Part shown: piece by piece, positions 56,088 to 64,000 of the stretch | Layout of the letters: each line of letters begins with the position of its first letter | How positions within the stretch are numbered: the stretch's first letter is position 1 | Program-made: the position numbers and the translations under genes | DNA from: Epiperipatus broadwayi | Taxonomy: Eukaryota; Onychophora; Udeonychophora; Euonychophora; Peripatidae | Reading direction: 5' to 3' | Length of the DNA: 64,000 nucleotides | NCBI GenBank assembly: GCA_028023455.1 | Contig: JAQFVV010000207.1 | Coordinates: 960,208 to 1,024,207, forward strand | The notes under the pieces: model-generated | Seen by the model: the letters and a program-made list of their open reading frames with translations, nothing else | Database searches by the model: none | Told to the model about the DNA's origin: nothing

Positions 56088-58232
56088 TCAATCTCTTCTT
56101 GTTACTCCCAACATACCTCTCTCCAAAGTCCTTTGAGTGGTCTGAAGTCTCTGTATTGCTCTTCTATTTAGTGTCCAAGTCTCAGATCCATAAGTAAGAA
56201 CTGGTAAAACACATTTGTTAAAAACCATCCTTTTCAAACACATAGGCATATTTCCTTTTAGTATCAAGTTATTTCTACCAAAAGCACTCCAACCAAGTTT
56301 AATTCTATGATTAATTTCCTCCATTATGTTTCCATCTGTATTAATAATCTGACCAAGGTATTTGTAACTGTTAATTTCTTCTAATTCTTCATAATCAATC
56401 TTTATTTTCATATTTTGAGCAAATCGATTAAACATTACTTTAGTCTTTTTAACATTTATCTTTAGTCCTACTTTTCTACTTTCATCTGCTAACTCCTGCA
56501 ACATTTCCTGCAGCTCTGTAGAATTATTTGCAAAAACAACTACATCATTTGTGAAATCTAATATTAAATACTCTCCATTTACTTTCACTCCTTTAGTTTC
56601 CCATTTTAATCCACAAAATACTTCTTGCAGCACTGCTGTAAAGAGTTTTGGAGATATGGAGTCACCTTGTCTTACACCTTTCTGAATGTTGATTTTTCCA
56701 GTATCATTATGTAATCTAATTGTTGCTGTTGCATTTTTATAAATATTCTTTAAAATATGACAATATCCTGGATCTATACCTTGATGATCCAATGCTTTAA
56801 TCACTGAAGAAATGTGTATAGAATCGAATGCCTTTTCATAATCTACAAATCCAAAACATAATGACAACTCATATTCATTTGTCCTTTCTATGACTTCTCT
56901 CAATACCTGGATATGATCTATTGTACTAAAACCACTTTTAAATCCAGCTTGTTCTCTTGGTTGGTGGAAATCCAAAGTTCTCTGTAGACAAGTTGTAATT
57001 ATCTTGGTAAAAATTTTATATAAAACTGATAAAAGGCTGATAGGTCTGTAATTTCTAATATCTTCTTTATCACCTTTTTTAAATATTAATATTATTACTG
57101 CATTCTTCCAATCTTCCGGTACATTTTTATCATTTAGACATTTGGTATATAACTTTGCTAAAATTGTTTCTATTTCTTCACTTGCTTCTTTTAATATATC
57201 AATTATAATTCCATCATTTCCTGGAGCCTTTCCTTTCTTCATATACTTAATTACATGTCTCACTTCTTCATTTAAAATTCTGGGAAATTTGGAAGATGTA
57301 ATAGATATAGGAGGTACTTGTTCTTTATTACTGTATAATTCTTGATAAAAATCTTCTACCAATTTCATGATGTCATCTCTCTTTTTAGTAATAATTCCAT
57401 CTTTTTTTCTTATTGCAGATATAAATTTCCTACCAATACCAAAATGTAGTTTAACATTTTTGAGACTTTTATTTTCTTCTACAGCTTTCCTTGCTATTTC
57501 ACAGTTATACTTTCTTATATCATTTTCAACTCTTTTCCATACCATTTTACAAAATTCGAGATATTCAATTCTTTTTAATACATCATTTTTGTATATCTTC
57601 ATATTCCTTCTTTTCTTCATAAATTCTCTAGTCTCAGTAGAAATTTTATTAGTTAATTGCTGCTTTTTTCTATCAGCTATGTTTGTTGCAGTTTTTAAAA
57701 GTGTATCAGTTATTTTCATATTAATTTCATTCAAATCTGAATCATGTTCAAAATTTCCTAACACTTGAAACCTATTTGTAAGTTCTAATTTAAATTTATT
57801 AAAATGTTTCTCAAGATTAGGAATATCAACTGTAAATATTGTTTTTCTTAATAATTTTTGTCTCTCTAGTTTTACATAAACATGTAACTTACACCTTACT
57901 AATCGATGATCACTTCCTGTGTTAAATTTATTAAGAACATTACTATCTTGAAATATGTATTTTCTGTTAGTCAAAATATAATCCAATTCTGCTGTACCTT
58001 CATTTGGATGCTTCCATGTCCATTTCCTTTTAATATTTTTCTCAAAAAATGAATTCATAATATAAAGTTTTTCTTTTTCTGCAAACTCCACAAGTCTATG
58101 TCCTCTCTCATTTCTATTACCATAACCAAAATTATCTACAGCAATTTCATCTTTCATTTGTCTACCATTAAAGTCTCCCATAACAATTTTAAAATGTTGT
58201 TTAGTCTGATCAAAAGCCTTTTGTACATCCAT
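56088..58232 (-). pseudogene. LINE endonuclease C-terminus and reverse transcriptase (copy 2), catalytically dead
   Basis: A 714-codon frame. N to C: MDVQKAFDQ, IVMGDFN directly followed by GRQMKDE (a four-residue gap against copy 1's ARIGKQ), and the endonuclease end GTAELDYILTNRK with GSDHRLVRCK. Then come GKAPGNDGI, IFKKGDKEDIRNYRPISLLS, QAGFKSGFSTIDHI, FVDYEKAFDSI, GVRQGDSISPKLF, LILDFTNDVVVFANN, GLKINVKKTKVMFN and SYKYLGQIINTDG. The polymerase's FADD has become FTND, replacing the first of the two aspartates. So it has no expected polymerase activity although the frame is long. Copy 1 keeps FADD but is frame-broken. The tail continues in another frame at 55804-56037. Confidence 0.9.
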
Positions 58233-58548
58233 ATAAAAAATCTTCTACTACTTCATCACTATGAGAACTTGTTGGGGCATAAACCTGAATTATATGCATT
58301 TGGTATCTGCTATTAAGTTGTATAACTAATCTTGCCACTCTGTCCGATACACCATCAATCTCCACAATATTGTTCTTCCACTTTTTATTTATAATGAATC
58401 CTACTCCACTTGTATTTCCAGTATGTGTGCCTTTATAATAGAGTATATGTCCACTTTTTAAATCAATTGTTTCTTCTCCTTTTCTTCTAACTTCACAAAG
58501 TCCAATAATGTCCCATTTAATATAAGACAGTTCTTCTAATTCTTGCAA
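58210..58548 (-). pseudogene. LINE endonuclease, N-terminal part (copy 2)
   Basis: Starts within ELEELSYIKWDIIGLCEVRR, so the first strand of the fold (LGTYNCRSL in copy 1) is missing. It runs through GVGFIINKKW and QVYAPTSS and then leaves the frame near 58240 at an A run (six T on the plus strand). The rest of the domain is read in the next frame. Confidence 0.85.
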
Positions 58549-59934
58549 TACCTGGTTTAATTTGTGTGAGACCCAAGTACACAGTTTTAAAAATAAATTT
58601 GAAAGAGACTATATCAAGCTGCGATATTTTCTGAATAAATTAATTTTACTGGCAACTTCTTTAAAGTAATGAACCTAAATCTTAAAAGTATAATTTGTTG
58701 ATGGTTTGTGGTGTTGCAGTAATAAAAAGATCTAGGAAGAACCAAATTTAGCCTGAGCGGACAACCATCCGTCCGATCGAGAAACTTGGTAATTTTTTTT
58801 AAATTCTTAAAATGTTGGTAAAAAATGACTTAAATAAATGCTAACTGTAATATGCATTAATATGTCTATTATTCAGATTTGTGATTTATTATTATACCTC
58901 TTAGTTGGATGGATAATTCCAAAGCCAAATGTAAAATATTATATTTTTAAAAATACTCCATGAAATAGTGTTGAAAGTGATATTCCCGCCATTTCACATT
59001 TGGCAATATACTTTTTAAATATAATTTTTTTAAATTATAATACTGATTTTTGAGATTTAGTATATACTGTTGAAAGACGGGAGTAATCTTTTTATAGAAG
59101 CATTTATCATTTTTCTAATTATCGCTATGTATATATATTTAGGTTTTATGACTTTTTTTAAAAAATGCCTTAACACACCTTAATTTTTTGAGATTTACAA
59201 TTGCAATATTTGATTATTATCACTATAGACATTAGAATTTTTGGTTTATCTTAAAGTATTTTTTAATTTTCAATGTTCACCTCTTTTTCTTTTCCCGCAC
59301 TTTTTCTCCATAGTATAACCTTTCGCTATTTAATGTGATGTTACAACCCAATGTTTGATTTATAGCAATATAGTTTTTAAACATTGTTTTTTAAAATTAT
59401 AAAACTGATTTAGTATATAGTGTTGAAAGACAGGAGTGAGATTTTTAAAATAGCATTTATTATTTTTCTAATGATCGCTATATTTAAAAGAGGATTTTTG
59501 TAAATATCATTTATGATTTTTTTTTTTTAAAATGCCTTAACATAGGTTAATTGTTTAAGATTTACTATTGCAATGTTTGATTATGACTATATATATAAAT
59601 TAGCATTTTTGGTTTATCTTAAAGTATTTTTTAATTTTCAATGTTCACTTTTTTTTCTTTTTCCGCATTTTTTTTTTTTAGAGACTTTTTATAGTAGCAT
59701 CTTAGGCTATTTAATGTGACATTTTCCCCGCACTTTTTTTTAAGTGTACACCTTCACACAACCCTTTTTTAATTGCAGTGCTTTAGGTGATTTACTTTTT
59801 TGAAAACTGAGTGTTTTTAGTTGATGTCATTTATCGCTTGCATGTGCCAGCAGTGTTTTTGGGTGTTTTGAAATTCAAAATGGCCACCAAACAATTTTGA
59901 CCACCAAGCACTTACTATATTAGCACCAAAATTT

Positions 59935-62700
59935 CTCCATGATTTTCATCTCTTGTCAGATTATTAATTTAAAAAAAGATTATAATTATAATAGTTTTCA
60001 TAAAACTAGAAAAAAATTCATCATTATAATAATTACATCAATTAAAAAAAAAATTTAGAAACAAATTGAGATAAATCATAATATATATATATATTGTACG
60101 ATCCTTGATTAGGTTTAAAATTGGTATGGTCATATTAAAAAAATATATTGTCATGGTTTATATGTCGTCTGTTTAATAAGACCATCAAGTTGCGTTTATT
60201 TTCATTTTGGTGTTATTGTAGATACACGGAGTACACTAATAATATTCACGATTTTTTTAAAGTAATATAATAGTTTATTACATTGAAATTTAATATATTG
60301 TTACAAAAATATTACACAAATTTAAAAATATATATTTTGATATGTTTTTACATTAGTATTTTGTTTTATTGTATTGCATATTTTAACAAGAATAAACTTA
60401 AAACAGTAAATAAAAAGTTATGCTTTCATATATGTGTATGATTATGTATGTGTGTACGTGCGTGTTTAGATTATTATACAAATGTAAAATCATGTACGTT
60501 TTAAAATAATATTATTATAAAAGCTGTATAAAAATGTAATAATATTTTATGTTAAACAAACAAATATAGTACTTTTTATTATTATTTTGGATTTGTAATT
60601 TAATAAGAAGAAATTGTAAAAGTCATTGGATTATAATTTTTATTTTAAAATGTATATTTTTTAAAAATTAAAAATAAAAATTATTCAGGAATGCTGATGT
60701 GTTTGTAGAAATTCCAGCAAAGTGAAATAACGACTCAGTGTATTGAAAGGGATAAACTTGAATAAATCAATGGATAATATAACTAAGTTGATGATCTAAA
60801 TATTACATGAGCAAATCATATCAAAATACCCGTGTATTAAGTTTAAGTATTCTCTATTATTTTAGCTGATATACTACTTTTGCAGGAAGTGAAATTTAAA
60901 ATGAAATATACTATGAAAGACTAAGTAAGAAATAACATTTATTCCAAAAGACAATCTTTTGTGAGAATACATATTGTAACAACTGAAAAATGGAATTATT
61001 TTAATGCCTTCTAAAAATTATAAAAGTATATATAAAGTTTTGCGGTATGGATTAATATATATATATATATAGGCATCTATTGTGTGCCAATAAATAATTC
61101 ATCAAGTGTCACCCAATGGATAATGATTCTGCATAGTGTTGGAACAACGTACCATCCAAAGCATTTTATTTGTTTTGAGAACAAGTATCAGGTGTGATCC
61201 AGCCATATGTCACACAAATTCAGCACTTGAAATATATCCAGGCTAACTCACAATCTTAACCAGAGAACTTATTGCATTACTAATCAACACATGTAAATAT
61301 TTCTAGCCTTTAAAATGCAGGTGATAGAGTTAAAAGAGAGTGAGAAAATATAGACCAAGCAACATTTAAGCAAACATTTTTATTATTCACACACACATAT
61401 TTAAATGAATATAACAGTACAATTTAACACAGAAAATAAATAAGTATACATTAGTAGTTCAAAAATCAATATTTCTCATTGTCCTTCATTTATAGTTCAT
61501 TTCAATTTAAGAGATATATGTATAGACAGTTTATGATTTTTAAAGTATATTTATCTAGGTTTTTCATTAAATTAAAATGATATCATCTTACTGCAGCTGA
61601 CACTTTTTGTCAGATTCTGATTTCCAAATGGCTGGCCATTCAGTGTTTAACAATGGATTCATGGGTTTCCTTTCATACTTCTGATGGACAATGGGAGATG
61701 GATATTATGTAGACATGTGATGGAGCTGAGGACCCAGGTCATGAAGCATAGCCAAATACTCCTAAGGTTTTCTAGCAATACATGTTGCTATTTTTGTGGC
61801 TTCTTTGTTTATATTTTCCTATGAACTGCTCAGCTGGAAAAACTATCCAATTACTGACACTCTACTGCAATTAAATTTCTGCTGCACTTTTGCTGAAAAC
61901 AAACTGGAACTGGAAACTTAAACTGAAACTGGAAACAATTGACAAGTTATCTTTCTTATACTTAACTCTCCAATTGTTTATTTTTTTATCATAATTTTAA
62001 TTTGGTTTAATTAATTTTACATTTTTATCTAATTTTTTAAATTCATCTACTATCTTATCACATTCATGCTAATGAGATAGTTTACAAGAGTTTTCTTTAC
62101 CAATTAATACTATTGTCAGTTTTATTTTAAATATTTCACATTTATTTATTCTTTTAACATTTTTTTTTTTTTAATTATAAAAAGAAAAGAGCGAGTCTTG
62201 AATATTTATCTCATCTGATTCTTTTTCTCCACCCTATTCTTAATAAAGTTTTATTCTAAAAGAAAATGATGCAATCTTTTATTTTATTGATTTCATTGTT
62301 ATAAAATCTACTTTTTTTCAAGTTAATTTTTGTTTCTCTTTTTCTTAATAATTTTTTTATATTAAATTACAAAATATATAATACAGATAAACATATATCT
62401 GTGTTTTTACAACATATATTTTGTAATCGTTACAATATAGAAAATCATAATATTTTTATGTTGTTAAAGAAAGAGCCAAATCTCAATTTGAAATACATAC
62501 TATTATTTGTAATGTAAATTTTTGTTTTGTTAATGTTTTATATTATAAAAAAAACACAAAAATATATTTTATAAATATGTAGATAGTTTGGTGGATAAAT
62601 GGAAAAACTATGCTAAATATCACAAATAGAAAGTTGAATAATATTTAAATATTAACATTTTGTAACTTAGATGGTATTTTAAATTTTATAAAGTTGAATA
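59935..62700. other. AT-rich stretch, nothing firmly recognised
   Basis: No supported coding frame. A stretch at about 61070-61290 and another at 61590-61960 are more balanced in composition (the second has a CTGGAAACTTAAACTGAAAC near-tandem). Neither has an open frame or repeat partner in this window that I can see. Confidence 0.4.
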
Positions 62701-62721
62701 TTATTATGAAAGTCCTAAACT

Positions 62722-62840
62722 AGAGAGACACACACACACAGAGGTAGGGAGGGAAAGAGAGAGCAAAAAAGAGAGAGCATGAGAGAGAGAGAGGGGGGTC
62801 AGGGAGAGGAAAGAGAGAAAGATAAAGACAGAGAGATGTA
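62722..62840. repeat. Purine-rich (GA)n/(CA)n microsatellite
   Basis: A run of ACACAC followed by irregular GAGAGA and GGGG blocks. One strand is almost pure purine. It is simple sequence. Confidence 0.85.
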
Positions 62841-63589
62841 TTTATTCTTAGTATATTTAATGTTATAATATTAATTCCAATTTTAAGTTATATTTTTAAT
62901 ATACCTATCCACAACTTCTATTTACTTTAAGATTTGGATCCAAAACTATTTACTATGTCAATTTAAGTTATCCATGAATCTAGATGATAATACTACATTT
63001 AAATCGTTAGCTTATTTTCTGATTAATGGTTTTCATTAATTCTGTAAATGTTGATCTGAAAGATACAAACAAATTATTTTCTTAAATATTGTTGCATTTT
63101 TGGGTGCACAGATTAAGGTCATATTTTCTGTGTGTTTTAGAAAACTGTTCTTTGAAATTATCAGTCATGCTGTGATTTGCTTATCATTTGGATGGTCCTT
63201 AAGCTGATGATTTTATTAGATATTTAGGATCAATATTTTTAAATCAATGATATGTATTTTATATTTCCATTTTCAATTTTATTACTGGATAGCAAAGATA
63301 TCAGAAAACATTAAAGCTTTTAGTTCAAAGGTCAAATTATGGAAAATCTTTATATTTCATTTATCAAGCAGGAATAAGCCTAAAAGTATTTTTTTTGTTT
63401 CACAATAGTTTTTAATCATTAGAAGGATTTTTTATTTAATAGGTATATCATACATTTATTTTTATAATTATACAATGTTTTTGGATCTTAACTTTTTAAT
63501 AGCCTGAAACACGATATCGCGGTTGTCACCTTTAGATTGCTCTAACTCAGCCAATTTTTTAGTTACATTGAAGAAAAAATACCCGTATT

Positions 63590-63750
63590 AAAGCTTAGAG
63601 CAAGGCCTATAAGATGCTGCCCTCTTTTGAATCATTTTACAAGTAAAAAATCAATACTAGGAGGATTTTAAGTTGAACAAAAGAAGAAGGCCAGTTTTGA
63701 TTGGTTGGATAATCTATTCCCAATCTATTCCTAATTCTTATTGGCTGATG
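63590..63750 (-). repeat. Dispersed repeat shared with 27395-27520
   Basis: The complement reads GCCAATAAGAATT, CTTCTTCTTTTGTTC, TTTTTACTTGTAAAAT and ATTCAAAAGAGGGCAGCATC in the same order as at 27.4 kb. Flanking matches (a GCGGTGAAAAA/ACGGTGC motif, GCTGACAT-like blocks) hint that the repeat unit is longer than 160 bp. No coding content is visible. Confidence 0.65.
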
Positions 63751-64000
63751 ATTCCATTAAATATTTTTTCACCGCTAAAATGAAAATATATGTTTTGGAG
63801 TGTTTTTTTTATTATGTTTCGTACATATTATAAATAATTTTCATAAAATCTAATATTTCTAATAAAAATATAGTTATTTTACAAAAGTAGTAAGGTTTTA
63901 TTAAAAAATTGTATACTTTACACGATTGTAAATTGAAAAAGAAACCAGCCATAGCAGCAATTTTTGACATCTTGTCAAGAGGTTAGATTGCTCCAAGCTG

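Larger units (their letters stand above)
55792..58550 (-). mobile_element. RTE-like LINE, 5'-truncated (copy 2)
   Basis: Same family as 3236-6485 and highly similar. It begins inside the endonuclease domain at about 58550 and ends at about 55792 in a CAT/ATG trinucleotide tail longer than in copy 1. It sits in the right arm of the foldback, between TCATACAT and ACCTGG; the left arm shows the uninterrupted site (about 55022-55040). Any target duplication is at most a few bases. Truncation at the 5' end is usual for LINE insertion. The long open frame (714 codons) means a recent insertion. Confidence 0.9.
55529..59934 (-). repeat. Foldback element, right arm (interrupted)
   Basis: Reverse complement of the left arm: inner part 55529-55560 and 55684-55791, then 58551-59934. 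It has two tandem units against four on the left, so the arms are unequal. The outer end reads ACTATATTAGCACCAAAATT, complement of the left end. TTTCCCGCAC copies lie near 59291 and 59721. A SINE (55561-55671) and a LINE (about 55792-58550) interrupt it. Because the left arm runs uninterrupted through both positions, they are later insertions. Confidence 0.82.

Overview
This is an AT-rich, gene-poor stretch of animal nuclear DNA, probably from an invertebrate with a large, repeat-filled genome (an insect or a mollusc; I cannot decide which). There is no bacterial gene organisation, no operon and no convincing host gene. Most recognisable sequence is mobile: RTE-like and older LINEs, two Ty3/gypsy-type LTR elements, a hAT element, very short tRNA-derived SINEs and long inverted repeats. 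Many open frames begin only at TTG or are shadows of these elements.

The most striking content is three unrelated families of non-coding repeats whose units each fold into a hammerhead self-cleaving ribozyme. Family A (29519-30828) has an exact 435-bp unit. Family B (6641-7182, about 7364-7630, 35953-36624, fragment near 33766) has a unit of about 450 bp. Family C (9083-9515, 10816-11378, 13481-13690, about 27940-28120, relic near 19310) has a unit of about 472 bp. Intact motifs show the CTGANGA box, helix II, the GAAA box, a cleavage triplet (GTC or GTA) and pairing helix I. In all three, helix III is a short palindrome, as in ribozymes thought to act as dimers. The best insertions of A, B and C have target-site duplications of 10-20 bp. 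Most are inverted dimers with ribozymes diverging onto both strands; one is a direct tandem. This resembles retrozymes and Penelope-associated hammerhead repeats, but no Penelope coding sequence is present here.

Layout: 1-3.2 kb is AT-rich with a decayed LINE tail (minus). 3.2-6.5 kb is a nearly full RTE-like LINE (minus, broken). 6.6-7.6 kb holds two family B copies. 9-13.7 kb holds family C copies, a SINE (9875-9970) and a decayed coiled-coil reading frame (minus). 13.7-29.5 kb is mostly featureless AT-rich DNA with a hairpin at 19.5 kb and a few relics. 29.5-30.8 kb is family A. 34.2-35.9 kb is a second decayed LINE of the older clade (plus), followed by family B. 37.7-41.0 kb is an internally deleted Ty3/gypsy element with LTRs of about 0.65-0.75 kb.

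The region 41.4-59.9 kb is a nest. A foldback element with arms of about 1.5-2.2 kb, carrying subterminal tandem repeats, forms the host. A Ty3/gypsy element with giant LTRs of about 3.48 kb (42400-53990) is inserted in its left arm. A 1.6-kb hAT element (45120-46727) is inserted in the left LTR, with the empty site preserved in the right LTR. The right arm carries a 5'-truncated RTE-like LINE (about 55792-58550) and a SINE (55561-55671). Paralogous empty sites give the order of events: foldback, then LTR element, then hAT; the LINE and SINE also postdate the foldback. The last 4 kb are AT-rich with a purine-rich microsatellite and a dispersed repeat shared with 27.4 kb.
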